Assembly (NCBI RefSeq): GCF_007830185.1
Contig: NZ_VLKZ01000004.1
Span: forward strand, 96,383 to 160,382
Source of the DNA: Halalkalibacter nanhaiisediminis
GTDB lineage: Bacteria; Bacillota; Bacilli; Bacillales; Bacillaceae_D
Reading direction: 5' to 3'
Length of the DNA: 64,000 nt
The translations under genes were made by a program, and so were the position numbers. Under the pieces are notes generated by a model. It did no database searches. It was not told the origin of the DNA and was given only the letters and a program-made list of their open reading frames with translations. This document shows positions 1 to 8,807 of this stretch, piece by piece (positions within the stretch are counted from its first letter, which is position 1; the number at the start of each line of letters is the position of its first letter).

Positions 1-79
1 CATTTCCGTTACTAGGAGAGCCATTGCCCCCACCATTGCCATTTCCGTTACTAGGAGAGCCATTGCCCCCGCCATCATT
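1..79 (-). repeat. 39-bp direct repeat encoding a Gly/Asn-rich PBP tail
   Basis: The unit starting at base 1 (39 bp) is repeated almost exactly from base 40; the second copy diverges after about 34 bases. It is in frame with the PBP gene and encodes a 13-residue unit with the core NGSPSN plus a run of Gly/Asn. More copies may lie before the window. Such disordered tails are usual after the fibronectin domain of Bacillus class A PBPs and are prone to copy-number change. Confidence 0.85.
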
Positions 80-2869
80 ACTATTTTCATTTCCATTTCT
101 AGCTGAATCGTTAGGATCACCATTACTGCTGTCATCATTATTTTCAACTGGAGTGGTTACTTCATCTGTTTCAGGCTGATATCCTGCACCTTGAGCAAAG
201 GAGGATGCTTGGGATTCACGACCAGATGCATCTACAGCTGTCACATAGTAAGAGTATGATCCAGCTTGAACGGTTGTACTTGTATTCGTATTTTGACGCA
301 CATGTGTTAGACGTTGATAATTAGTTTGACCACTCGGAGCCCGGTAAATCCTGTAACCGACAATATCGTTATCAGGATGTTTGTTCCAAGATAGCGTTTG
401 TCCATTTAACGTTACTCCTGTAACTGTACCTGGAGTTCTTCCGTTGTCAGGCGCTTGCTGGTCTGGGACTACATTTCTCATTGAATCTGGCAAATAAGAA
501 GATATATTGGAAATATCCCAAATGTTATTCGAAATCGCAACGCCTTGTTCGGTAAATTCGGATGGAGTTGAGCCAAGTGCTAAATAGTTTCGCCCATCAA
601 TTGTGACATAACGTACGCCTTCTAAACTGTCATCTGCTTGAGATGGTAAAAAGTTCACATTAAATAAATCAGTTGTCACGAGTCCAGCTTGCTGACAAGC
701 GGGAGAAGGGAGAAGACCCGTTATACTACAGATCGATCTTCTAACAATTCCATCAGGCATTACAAAGCTTTGCCCAGGAGCTAGTAGCTCTGGATTAGCA
801 GAGTGAGCTGCGTTAGCAATATTAGCCCAAATTTGCTGAGTGCGAGGCCCGTAGCGCAAGCCTCCTACAGTGGTTTGGATTTGTTTAGGTGTGTCATAAC
901 CAATCCATACTCCAAGTGTTACATTAGGATTTGTACCGACAAACCATGAATCTCTTACACCACTTGTGGTACCTGTTTTTCCTGCCCAGTCAGCATAGAA
1001 CGATAACCGACCAGGTAATGAACTTGCTGTACCACCAGGACGAAGCACATCTCGTAACATATCAATCGTTAAATAAGCTGTTTGTGGAGAGAACACTTCT
1101 GTTTCTTTCGGCTGATGCTCATAAATGATTTCTCCATTAGCTGTTTCAATTCGTTCGATAAGATAAGATTCTACGTATTTACCGCCATTTGCAAATGTTG
1201 CATAGGCGTTTGTATTTTGTTCTACCGTCACATTATTTTCTGTTGCTCCTAATGCAGCAGACTCATAAGGCTCGCCAGGTCCTAATTCAAAGCCGAGATT
1301 GAGCAATGTTTCTCGTGCTTGCTCATGCGGAACTCTCATAAATGAACGAACAGCTGGTACGTTCCGTGAGCGAGCTAACGATTCGCGAACAGATAGCAAA
1401 CCCTGATGTGAATTGTCAAAATTGGTAATCTCTTGCCCTCCCGAATAGTAAGCTTCTGTATCAGGAACGACAATTCCAGGCTGTACTGCACCGATTTCCA
1501 TTGCAGGAGCATAAGCAAGGAGTGGCTTCATAGTTGATCCATTTTGACGATATGCTTGTGTTGCGTGGTTGTATTGACTGTCTCCACCTTCATCTCGACC
1601 ACCGACGAAGCCTTTTATCGCACCAGTTTTGTTCTCAATAAGAATAGCCCCGACTTCTTCTTGTTCGCTATCATTATTTGGTCCAGGTTTGTTTGGTCCA
1701 AATAAATGATCATTTTGAACAGCTTCTTGCATAGCGATATAAATGTCTTTCTCGATGGTTGTGTGAATTCGATAGCCGCTGCCTCTTAGTTGAGACATGG
1801 CTTCGTTTCGTATTTCTACATGTTCTTCTGCATCAAGGTCTTCAATCGAAATGTTCTGTTGCTTTAGCTTCTGTTCAACTAAAACATCTGTTGCACGACG
1901 CATCACTTCATATGTCAAATAAGGGTATAGTTCAATTGGTGCTGCTGTACTGTCTGTTAAATTTTCTCGAATTTCATAGGACATTGCCGTTTCTAACTGT
2001 GAGTCAGTAATAAAACCGGCTTCATGCATTCTCGAGAGTACAGTTTGCATACGATTTAAACTCGGATCAAGATTTTCTTTTACAGACCCATCACCATTAA
2101 ATGGTGTGTAGCCAAAAGGACTTTGGGGTAGACCTGCTATATAGGCTGCTTGCGGGATCGACAATTCGCTTGCATTAACACCGAAAATACCTTGTGCTGC
2201 GGCTTGAACGCCTGCAATATGACGTCCAGAGGAATTTCGGCCAAATGGGACAATATTTAAGTAAGCTTCTAAAATCTCATCTTTTTCGAGAAACTTTTCT
2301 AAGCGCATGGCCAGTAAGATTTCTGTTGCCTTTCGATCAAAAGAGACCTCACTTGTCAGGATTTGATTTTTGATGAGTTGTTGAGTTAGTGTACTTCCAC
2401 CTGTTTGCAAATTCGAATTAGCAAACTCCTGAAAGGTTGCCCGCATAATGGCTTTTGGAACAACGCCATCATGTTCATAAAAATATTCATCTTCTGTAGC
2501 AATAATAGCATTTTTCACATGATCAGAAATGTCCTCTAAGGCAACTTGGTGTCTTTCGATATCTGAAGGTAACTCGCCTAAAAATACATTATTTGCAAAA
2601 TATACTTGACTCGTTTCTTCATAATCGTAAATGTCTGTGCGCATCTCATTTGCTGTTCGCAGGGGCTCATCTTTTACAAGGGAGGCGAAATAACCTGCTG
2701 CTGTTCCTCCAACAAAAAAAATCGACATACATCCGACTACTAAGCAAATAAGGAAAAGGTTCCAAAATACTTGGTATGTGATGCCGATTCTTCGAAAAAC
2801 TTTCATTTCGTGCAATTTCCTTGAAAATGCTCGTATTTTCTCTATAAATGTTGATTTGTTAGTATGCAT
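1..2869 (-). CDS. Class A penicillin-binding protein (transglycosylase/transpeptidase), 3' end cut by window edge
   Basis: Bifunctional peptidoglycan synthase anchored in the membrane: it polymerises glycan strands and cross-links peptides outside the cell. About 956 codons are visible and the C-terminus lies beyond base 1. The ATG at 2869 follows GGAGG at a good distance. A membrane segment spans about residues 30-62. The GT51 domain shows ATED (124-127) and the GGSTLTQQ motif. The transpeptidase domain shows STMK (catalytic Ser445, Lys448), an SRN motif and KTGT (631-634). A fibronectin type III domain lies at about 805-890, followed by a Gly/Asn/Ser/Pro-rich tail with a 13-residue repeat. 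B. subtilis PonA has the same architecture but sits at another locus, so I give no symbol. Function is certain; the exact orthologue is not. Confidence 0.95.
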   Translation of the reverse strand, partial: MHTNKSTFIEKIRAFSRKLHEMKVFRRIGITYQVFWNLFLICLVVGCMSIFFVGGTAAGYFASLVKDEPLRTANEMRTDIYDYEETSQVYFANNVFLGELPSDIERHQVALEDISDHVKNAIIATEDEYFYEHDGVVPKAIMRATFQEFANSNLQTGGSTLTQQLIKNQILTSEVSFDRKATEILLAMRLEKFLEKDEILEAYLNIVPFGRNSSGRHIAGVQAAAQGIFGVNASELSIPQAAYIAGLPQSPFGYTPFNGDGSVKENLDPSLNRMQTVLSRMHEAGFITDSQLETAMSYEIRENLTDSTAAPIELYPYLTYEVMRRATDVLVEQKLKQQNISIEDLDAEEHVEIRNEAMSQLRGSGYRIHTTIEKDIYIAMQEAVQNDHLFGPNKPGPNNDSEQEEVGAILIENKTGAIKGFVGGRDEGGDSQYNHATQAYRQNGSTMKPLLAYAPAMEIGAVQPGIVVPDTEAYYSGGQEITNFDNSHQGLLSVRESLARSRNVPAVRSFMRVPHEQARETLLNLGFELGPGEPYESAALGATENNVTVEQNTNAYATFANGGKYVESYLIERIETANGEIIYEHQPKETEVFSPQTAYLTIDMLRDVLRPGGTASSLPGRLSFYADWAGKTGTTSGVRDSWFVGTNPNVTLGVWIGYDTPKQIQTTVGGLRYGPRTQQIWANIANAAHSANPELLAPGQSFVMPDGIVRRSICSITGLLPSPACQQAGLVTTDLFNVNFLPSQADDSLEGVRYVTIDGRNYLALGSTPSEFTEQGVAISNNIWDISNISSYLPDSMRNVVPDQQAPDNGRTPGTVTGVTLNGQTLSWNKHPDNDIVGYRIYRAPSGQTNYQRLTHVRQNTNTSTTVQAGSYSYYVTAVDASGRESQASSFAQGAGYQPETDEVTTPVENNDDSSNGDPNDSARNGNENSNDGGGNGSPSNGNGNGGGNGSPSNGN

Positions 2870-2894
2870 AGCAAACCTCCCATATATCAGCCAT

Positions 2895-2923
2895 ATTATA
2901 GCACATGCTAGTAAGTGATGATA
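2895..2923 (-). promoter_or_regulatory. Extended -10 promoter for the PBP gene
   Basis: On the minus strand TGC-TATAAT (TGN-TATAAT, 2903-2895) lies about 26 bases before the PBP start codon. The -35 region 17 bp upstream (2923-2918, TATCAT) is weak, which fits an extended -10 promoter. Confidence 0.5.
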
Positions 2924-2952
2924 CGCTTTCTGGGATATTATCTTATGTCTGA

Positions 2953-2981
2953 TTGACAAGGTGAAATAGATATGGTAAAAA
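2953..2981 (+). promoter_or_regulatory. Sigma-A promoter of the tyrS T-box leader
   Basis: A perfect -35 TTGACA (2953-2958), a 17-bp spacer and a -10 TAAAAA (2976-2981, 4 of 6 consensus). Transcription would start near 2988, just ahead of the T-box Stem I. Confidence 0.6.
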
Positions 2982-2999
2982 AGAAACATTAAAATTTTA

Positions 3000-3236
3000 A
3001 TAATTTCAGCGTTGAAAGATCGAAGTAATCTTTGTCTCCCTGTTTTAAAGAGAGCTGATGGTTGGTGTGAATCAGTACAAAGGCAAAAGGTGAATTACAA
3101 TCTGGAGCTTTCTTTGTGATAAGCAAGGAACGGTTAATCCGTTATCGAAATCAAGTGGGAGAAATATATTTATTATTTCTTCAACAAGGGTGGTATCGCG
3201 AGACCTCGTCCCTTTTTTAAGGGGTGGGGTCTTTTT
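3000..3236 (+). promoter_or_regulatory. T-box riboswitch, tRNA-Tyr responsive
   Basis: The leader before tyrS has the Stem I apical signature (AGAGAGCTGATGG ... GGTGTGAATCAG, about 3049-3075), a likely Tyr specifier TAC at 3096-3098, and the T-box sequence GGGTGGTATCGCG ending at 3200. The TGGT in the bulge complements ACCA, the expected 3' end of tRNA-Tyr. An intrinsic terminator (about 3201-3236, AGACC ... GGTCT then a T run) competes with the antiterminator. Uncharged tRNA-Tyr should therefore allow readthrough into tyrS. The specifier position is inferred from the family consensus, not from a computed fold. Confidence 0.93.
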
Positions 3237-3321
3237 GATTTTACAAGGAAGTTTATTCAAAAAAAAGTCTAGCTACAGTACCTAACCAAGGGGCTGATGC
3301 TTTTCATACTAGGAGGAATAA

Positions 3322-4569
3322 ATGATGGAAAAAGAGTACACATTGACAGTGGAGCAACAAGCAGAGGTAGAACGGCAAATCGCATATTTACAACGTGGTG
3401 TCGTTGAAATTGTTCCAGAAGCAGATTTTAGAAAAAAGATTGAGAAGTCGGTTGTGACAGGAAAACCGTTAAAAATAAAGCTTGGTATGGACCCGTCCGC
3501 ACCAGATGTGCACATTGGACATACGGTTGTTCTTCATAAGCTTCGTCAATTCCAAGAGCTAGGACATGAAATTCAAATGCTTATTGGAGATTTCACGGGT
3601 CGAATTGGCGATCCAACAGGAAAATCGGAAACGAGAAAGCAACTGACAGATGAAGAAGTAAAGAAAAATGCAGAGACGTATGTGGAACAATATGGAAAAA
3701 TTCTTGATATGGATAAGGCGAAAATTTATTACAACTCAGAATGGCTTAAGCCGCTAACGTTTGAAGATGTGGTTAAGCTTGCAGGAAATATGACAGTAGC
3801 AAGAATGTTGGAACGCGATGATTTCGAAAAGCGCTATAAATCAGGTCAACCGATTTCTGTTCATGAATTTTTCTATCCACTTATGCAAGGATATGATTCT
3901 GTTGCTCTAGAATCAGATATTGAAGTTGGGGGTACGGATCAGAAATTTAATTTGCTGATGGGGCGTCATCTTCAAGAGGCTTATGGGAAAGAGAAGCAAG
4001 TGGCGTTAACGTTGCCGTTAATTGAAGGTCTTGATGGTGAACGGAAAATGTCGAAGTCACTTGGTAACTATATTGGTATTGACGAAGAACCAAATGAAAT
4101 GTTTGGTAAGTCAATGTCGATTCCTGATGAGTTGATGATTAAGTATTATAAGCTAGCAACAGACTTGTCACTAGAAGAAATTGCGCAGCTTGAAGTTGGG
4201 TTGAAGGATGGTAGTGTTCATCCGCGTGATGCGAAAATGAATCTTGGAGCGAAATTTGTTGAAATGTACCATGGTGAAGAAGCTGCACAAGAAGCGAGAA
4301 CATACTTTGAAACAGTATTCCAAAAACGTGCACTTCCAACAGACATTCCAGAAACAACATGGGAAGGTAGTTCGCCAGTATGGATTGTCGACTTACTTGT
4401 AGATTTAAATATGCTCGGTTCAAAAGGTGAGGCAAGACGGATGATCCAAAATGGTGGAGTGAAAATTAACGAAGAAAAAGTGGAGGATGTTCAACTACAG
4501 GTTGAGATTGGTTCAGGATTTGTCCTTCAGGTCGGTAAGCGTAAATTTATGAAGGTCAATCCTAAATAA
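3322..4569 (+). CDS. tyrS: Tyrosyl-tRNA synthetase, TyrZ-type
   Basis: Class I synthetase that activates tyrosine with ATP and charges tRNA-Tyr in the cytoplasm. 415 residues. The HIGH motif is HIGHT at 64-68, the KMSKS motif is exactly KMSKS at 242-246, and an S4-like RNA-binding domain occupies about 350-413. The text around HIGH ([20 protein letters not shown]) and the KMSKS form match the TyrRS2 (TyrZ) group rather than the B. subtilis TyrS group, although the gene sits in the tyrS position next to rpsD. Two adjacent ATG codons (3322, 3325) follow AGGAGG at 3311-3316; either could be used. It is preceded by a T-box leader and followed by a bidirectional terminator. Confidence 0.96.
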   Translation: MMEKEYTLTVEQQAEVERQIAYLQRGVVEIVPEADFRKKIEKSVVTGKPLKIKLGMDPSAPDVHIGHTVVLHKLRQFQELGHEIQMLIGDFTGRIGDPTGKSETRKQLTDEEVKKNAETYVEQYGKILDMDKAKIYYNSEWLKPLTFEDVVKLAGNMTVARMLERDDFEKRYKSGQPISVHEFFYPLMQGYDSVALESDIEVGGTDQKFNLLMGRHLQEAYGKEKQVALTLPLIEGLDGERKMSKSLGNYIGIDEEPNEMFGKSMSIPDELMIKYYKLATDLSLEEIAQLEVGLKDGSVHPRDAKMNLGAKFVEMYHGEEAAQEARTYFETVFQKRALPTDIPETTWEGSSPVWIVDLLVDLNMLGSKGEARRMIQNGGVKINEEKVEDVQLQVEIGSGFVLQVGKRKFMKVNPK

Positions 4570-4588
4570 TGTATTATTTAAAGGATAA

Positions 4589-4619
4589 AAAAATCCAGCC
4601 CCTATGAGGCTGGATTTTT
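4589..4619. terminator. Bidirectional terminator between tyrS and rpsD
   Basis: A perfect 12-bp stem AAAAATCCAGCC / GGCTGGATTTTT with a short loop, with A and T runs outside, placed between two convergent genes and able to work both ways. Confidence 0.9.
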
Positions 4620-4628
4620 CTTTGAAGA

Positions 4629-5231
4629 TTAACGAGAGTAGAATTCAACGATAAGCGCTTCTGTGATTTCAGCAGGAAGCTCAGAACGCTCAGGAAGACG
4701 AGTGTAAGTTCCTTCTAGCTTATCTGCATCAAATGTTACGTAAGTTGGAACGAAGTCATTGCCTTCTAATGCTTCTTTCACAACTTCAAGGTTACGAGAC
4801 TTCTCACGAAGGCTGATTGTTTGACCTGGTTTAACGCGGTATGATGGAATATCAACGCGTCCGCCATCTACAACAATGTGACCATGGTTAACTAGTTGAC
4901 GAGCTGCACGACGAGTGCGAGCAAGACCCATACGGTAAACTAGGTTATCAAGACGAGACTCAAGAAGAATCATGAAGTTCTCACCGTGGATACCATTCAT
5001 TTTACCAGCATCATCAAAAATACGACGGAATTGACGTTCGTTCACACCGTACATGTGACGAAGCTTTTGCTTTTCTTGAAGTTGCAATCCGTATTCAGAA
5101 AGCTTCTTACGTTGGTTTGGACCGTGTTGCCCTGGAGCGTACGGACGTTTTGCTAATTCTTTACCAGTTCCGCTTAGTGAAACACCTAAGCGACGAGATA
5201 ATTTCCAAGATGGACCTGTATAACGAGCCAT
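4629..5231 (-). CDS. rpsD: 30S ribosomal protein S4
   Basis: Primary 16S rRNA-binding protein of the small subunit, 200 residues as in B. subtilis. It begins [16 protein letters not shown] and carries the S4 RNA-binding fold in its middle (about 90-155). The open frame extends 14 codons further upstream, but the ATG at 5231 is chosen because GGAGG lies just before it and the product then has the standard length. It stands alone, as in other Bacilli, with its own promoter and a roughly 190-nt leader that is a candidate for S4 autoregulation. Confidence 0.98.
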   Translation of the reverse strand: MARYTGPSWKLSRRLGVSLSGTGKELAKRPYAPGQHGPNQRKKLSEYGLQLQEKQKLRHMYGVNERQFRRIFDDAGKMNGIHGENFMILLESRLDNLVYRMGLARTRRAARQLVNHGHIVVDGGRVDIPSYRVKPGQTISLREKSRNLEVVKEALEGNDFVPTYVTFDADKLEGTYTRLPERSELPAEITEALIVEFYSR

Positions 5232-5422
5232 AATTTGACTCCTCCTTGTTATTTTGTTGTTGCAAAATAACAACCGCTTGATAATCTCATACTATGATCA
5301 TTTTGCCTTCATGTATTTTCGCTTCGACAGCTAGAAGTTACACAATACACCTCGACTTTAGTCTCGAGGAACAAAATGAAGCTAACATAGTACGTTTACC
5401 TTGGCTGTCTTATTTTACACAA
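5232..5422 (-). promoter_or_regulatory. rpsD 5' leader, candidate S4 autoregulatory site
   Basis: The untranslated leader between the rpsD promoter and its start codon is about 190 nt and carries a clear hairpin (CCTCGA ... TCGAGG, 5348-5367). B. subtilis S4 is known to repress its own synthesis through its leader. That this leader does the same is inference; I could not fold or align it. Confidence 0.45.
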
Positions 5423-5427
5423 AATCC

Positions 5428-5457
5428 ATTATACAAAATTTATATTGTTGATGTCAA
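5428..5457 (-). promoter_or_regulatory. Strong sigma-A promoter of rpsD
   Basis: Minus-strand TTGACA (5457-5452), an 18-bp spacer and TATAAT (5433-5428): both hexamers match consensus perfectly, as expected for a ribosomal protein gene. Confidence 0.85.
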
Positions 5458-5485
5458 TATTCTTTTTAAAGCAAGCACTGAATAG

Positions 5486-5749
5486 GAAGATGGGATCCCA
5501 TAATTTTTTATATGCTTACTCTGATCAGACATAGTAAAATGCAACAAGTTGTTTTATAATAGAGTGCACAAAGACCTAAAGTTAAATGAAATAGAATAAT
5601 CGAAATGTCATATATACTTTGAAAATTAAGGGTATGATCTAGCCTGTCTTACTAGACTATTTCCAAATTTTAAGAATGATTAAAAATACGATGCGCTGTA
5701 GTCTATTGTTACCTAAGATGCGCATGAAATTGTGTGGTGGTACAAGAGA
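5486..5749. other. Intergenic region before dgcP
   Basis: About 260 bases of AT-rich sequence between the divergent rpsD and dgcP genes. A TATAAT occurs at 5555-5560 without a convincing -35. I see no gene, RNA or clear repeat here. Confidence 0.4.
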
Positions 5750-7987
5750 ATGGACAAGCTTCTAATTGGAAACAGCTATAATAGTCAATTTAGAACAGTA
5801 TTAGAGGAGGTTGTGTCAAATCATATTTTGAACACAACTTTGTTTGAGTCTGCTGTTTTTTTTATTGCATCTAATGAACAAATTCTTTCTGTTTGTAGAG
5901 TACAAGATATCCCTTCTTCTATGATAGAGGCCGTTAACTATTTTCAGAATCATTTCTCATCTGAAAAGTTGAAACATGAATATGAGCAATCGTTGCTGCT
6001 TGCTGTACCTATTTTGAACATCAACGAAAGTAACCCTGCACGTTACATAGGTGCCATTGTTCCATTAGAAAGTGAAGACAAGACTCTTTTAGAAGAATAT
6101 CTTGAAGGAATTGCTTCTGGAATGAATTTAAGCCAACACTTATCTAATGCTGAGTCAGAATTAATTAAGTTAAAAGACTTACTGAAAGAAGCCGACTATC
6201 AGATTGAATTTACGTCTCTAGCTAACGCACTCGTGCAGTTATATGAGAGAAATGAACAAACTTCAGGTAAGCTGCTTATCGTGGAAAAAAGCGGTGACCA
6301 TTATGTTCCATTATTTCATCAGTCTGAGTTGCAAATCCTTCCTGTTAAAGAAGCTGTTGAAGCGTATAGCTATGTAGAAGCTACGGATGCTGATCATCTG
6401 TTTTTCCTGAAAGATATTCCTATTTTAGGAAATGGGTATAACGATCATCTTGTTTTTCTACTATTAAATGATAAAAAAATAGTGTCCTTGTTTCTTTTTT
6501 CATTTCAATCTGAGCAAGATGCGATGAGAGAAAAGGAAAAAATGAACGTTACTTTAAAAGAAATCGCACCGCTTTTGCAAAAGGGATATGCTCATGAAAA
6601 AAGCGTACGAGAAGGGCAGCGAAGCGATATCCTCTTTCAAGTAACCAAGAAATTTTATTCTACAATGAATATTGGTGAAGTGTTGGGAGAAATTCTCTAT
6701 GCTATGGAAAAAGCTTATCCTCATTATCATGTTCATCTCTTGCTCTCTCAGGAATGGGAGGTTAGTGCGGAATTACGAATTAAACCTTTCATGTATGGGG
6801 CTGACAGTGGGAATCGTAAAGCAGAACATGCCTATTTAACAGGTAATATTCAAGTTGACGACAATATGTTATATGTCCCATTACGTGGTAAGCAAGGAGT
6901 CTATGGAGTGATGGAAATTCAAACCGCTCCCAATGTTTATATTCCATCCTATGAAATTGATTTTATTCAAATGCTTGCAGATACAGGAGGAAATGCTTTA
7001 GAAAATGCAGAGTTGTACCAACAATCGCGCAACCTTATTCATGATTTGCAGCTTATTAATGAAACGTCGCATCAAATCAATCTCAATTTGCGATTGGCCG
7101 ATACGATCAATTTTATGACTCAACAAATCATAGAATCTTTTCAAGCTGAGCAAGTAGGGTTTATTATGTTTCCTGCAAAAGGAGAGTCCGTTGTTCTTGA
7201 TGGAAGTACCCCATTTTTTATAAACGATGAAACGCTAAGCAGTCTTGATCCGTTCATACGAAAGGTCAAACGCGATAAGGATCCAGTTTATATTGGAGAT
7301 ACGCGTTTACATGAAGAATTTCAACTAGAGGAATATAAATCGGTTTTGACGGTTCCGATGATTCAAAACAATGAACTAAAGGGAATGGTTATTACGATTC
7401 ATCGTGATGCTTATCATTTTACTTTTGAGAATTTTAAGTTGCTTCAATCATTGGTTCATCATTCCACACTTGCCTTTACAAATTCAATGCTTCATGAGGA
7501 GCTTGAACGGTTGGTCATTACTGATCATCTGACAAAATTATACTCTCGCAATCACCTTGACAAACGAATTCAGGACTCGATGAATCAAGATATTCAAGGG
7601 ACATTTCTATTACTTGACATTGATAACTTTAAACAAATTAATGACACTTACGGACATCAAGTAGGTGATGATATCATTATTCAAGTATCCAATATTATGA
7701 AGAAAAATATTCGAGATGAAGATATTGCTGCTAGGTGGGGTGGGGAGGAATTAGCCATCTATTTCCCAAAGATAGAAGTCAACATTGGGAACCGAATCGC
7801 TAAACGAATTGTAGAGGCAGTTTCAGTTGAAACAAGTCCAAAGGTGACTGTATCAGTGGGTGTTTCTTCTTGGCATGCAAAAGACGCTGATCTGTCGTTG
7901 AAACGTTTGTTCAACCTAACCGATGAAGCGTTGTATAGTGCGAAAGAAGCAGGTAAAAATCAAGTTGTGACAAAGATGCCTTTATAG
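5750..7987 (+). CDS. dgcP: GAF-GGDEF diguanylate cyclase
   Basis: Makes cyclic di-GMP from two GTP, the second messenger that restrains motility in Bacillus. 745 residues. A long N-terminal part holds GAF-like sensor modules, and the C-terminal about 160 residues form the GGDEF domain: DIDNFKQINDTYGHQ for metal and GTP binding and the active-site loop GGEEL at 664-668. An RDED I-site (655-658) sits exactly five residues before it, so product inhibition is likely. It matches B. subtilis DgcP (YtrP) by position between rpsD and msrC but is longer than the roughly 580 residues I recall for that protein. A GTG at 5732 would add six residues; I prefer the ATG at 5750 with a weak GGTGG upstream. 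Confidence 0.92.
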   Translation: MDKLLIGNSYNSQFRTVLEEVVSNHILNTTLFESAVFFIASNEQILSVCRVQDIPSSMIEAVNYFQNHFSSEKLKHEYEQSLLLAVPILNINESNPARYIGAIVPLESEDKTLLEEYLEGIASGMNLSQHLSNAESELIKLKDLLKEADYQIEFTSLANALVQLYERNEQTSGKLLIVEKSGDHYVPLFHQSELQILPVKEAVEAYSYVEATDADHLFFLKDIPILGNGYNDHLVFLLLNDKKIVSLFLFSFQSEQDAMREKEKMNVTLKEIAPLLQKGYAHEKSVREGQRSDILFQVTKKFYSTMNIGEVLGEILYAMEKAYPHYHVHLLLSQEWEVSAELRIKPFMYGADSGNRKAEHAYLTGNIQVDDNMLYVPLRGKQGVYGVMEIQTAPNVYIPSYEIDFIQMLADTGGNALENAELYQQSRNLIHDLQLINETSHQINLNLRLADTINFMTQQIIESFQAEQVGFIMFPAKGESVVLDGSTPFFINDETLSSLDPFIRKVKRDKDPVYIGDTRLHEEFQLEEYKSVLTVPMIQNNELKGMVITIHRDAYHFTFENFKLLQSLVHHSTLAFTNSMLHEELERLVITDHLTKLYSRNHLDKRIQDSMNQDIQGTFLLLDIDNFKQINDTYGHQVGDDIIIQVSNIMKKNIRDEDIAARWGGEELAIYFPKIEVNIGNRIAKRIVEAVSVETSPKVTVSVGVSSWHAKDADLSLKRLFNLTDEALYSAKEAGKNQVVTKMPL

Positions 7988-8016
7988 AAAAAGAAGAGAA
8001 ATGGTTATATAAAAGT

Positions 8017-8103
8017 GACTCGTAATGGTCTGACTCTAACTAGACTACTGTCGTCTGAATAAACGATAAGTAGCAAGTAAATCAGACCTCGAGTCCTTTT
8101 TTA
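8017..8103 (+). terminator. Long two-part hairpin terminator after dgcP
   Basis: The outer stem pairs GACTCG and GGTCTGA (8017-8022, 8027-8033) with TCAGACC and CGAGTC (8082-8095), leaving a small TAAT bulge. The roughly 48-base loop can form a second hairpin (CTACT ... AGTAG). A T-rich run follows. It lies between convergent dgcP and msrC. Confidence 0.65.
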
Positions 8104-8145
8104 TTCTTTAGGAAACTTCGCTATTGATTGCTTATCCATTATTAA

Positions 8146-8631
8146 TTAAATAAAGATATGTTGCTCCAGTTCATGAATGAATTGTTCTAGGTGGGCTTGA
8201 TCTTCTTGTGAAAAGCGGTTAACAGTTGGACTGTCGATATCTAAAATGCCAATTATTTTTCCTTCGTAGCGAATTGGAATGACAATCTCAGAACGTGAAG
8301 CCGCATCACAAGCGATATGACCAGGAAATGCATGAACATCCTCCACTAATAAAGTTGTCTCTTTCTCCACAGCAGTACCACACACACCTTTTCCAATCGG
8401 AATGCGTACGCATGCAGGAAGACCTTGAAATGGAGCAAGGACAAGTTCTTCATTTTTTAGAAGATAGAAGCCAACCCAGTTGACATCGGATAGAAATTGA
8501 TAAAGAAGAGCACTTGCATTCGCTAAATTTGCGATCAAGTCCTTTTCTCCAGTGAGTAAAGCATTTAATTGTTTTGTCACAAGCTCATAGTTCTTAGCGA
8601 GTGTACCTTTATATGTCTCTGTTTGAAACAT
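8146..8631 (-). CDS. msrC: Free methionine-R-sulfoxide reductase (GAF type)
   Basis: Reduces free L-methionine-(R)-sulfoxide in the cytoplasm as part of oxidative repair. 161 residues forming a single GAF domain, with the three cysteines typical of the fRMsr family (Cys74, Cys84, Cys108; LPAC, KGVCGT, HIACDA). The ATG at 8631 follows GGGGGAACACTC. It corresponds to B. subtilis YtsP, found in the same place beside DgcP. It is transcribed convergently with dgcP. Confidence 0.93.
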   Translation of the reverse strand: MFQTETYKGTLAKNYELVTKQLNALLTGEKDLIANLANASALLYQFLSDVNWVGFYLLKNEELVLAPFQGLPACVRIPIGKGVCGTAVEKETTLLVEDVHAFPGHIACDAASRSEIVIPIRYEGKIIGILDIDSPTVNRFSQEDQAHLEQFIHELEQHIFI

Positions 8632-8807
8632 GAGTGTTCCCCCTTTTCATTAACTCTTTCTTTCGTATTCTACACGATTCTTGATTCAGAACAAAATAAA
8701 AAATATGTAGAAAGATTTCAACTAATTGTCGACCGATTCATAAAGGAAAATAAATGGTTGAATCGAAACGATTATAGTGAGCACTAGCAAAGGAAGGGGA
8801 TCATGAG

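Noticed and set aside
3309-3515. Minus-strand ORF overlapping the start of tyrS
   Set aside because: It lies opposite tyrS, has no ribosome binding site and its sequence has no family features.
5294-5485. 63-codon ORF in the rpsD leader region
   Set aside because: It covers the rpsD promoter and leader on the opposite strand and has no ribosome site.
8569-8787. 72-codon ORF before refZ
   Set aside because: It overlaps the start of msrC on the other strand and lacks a ribosome binding site.
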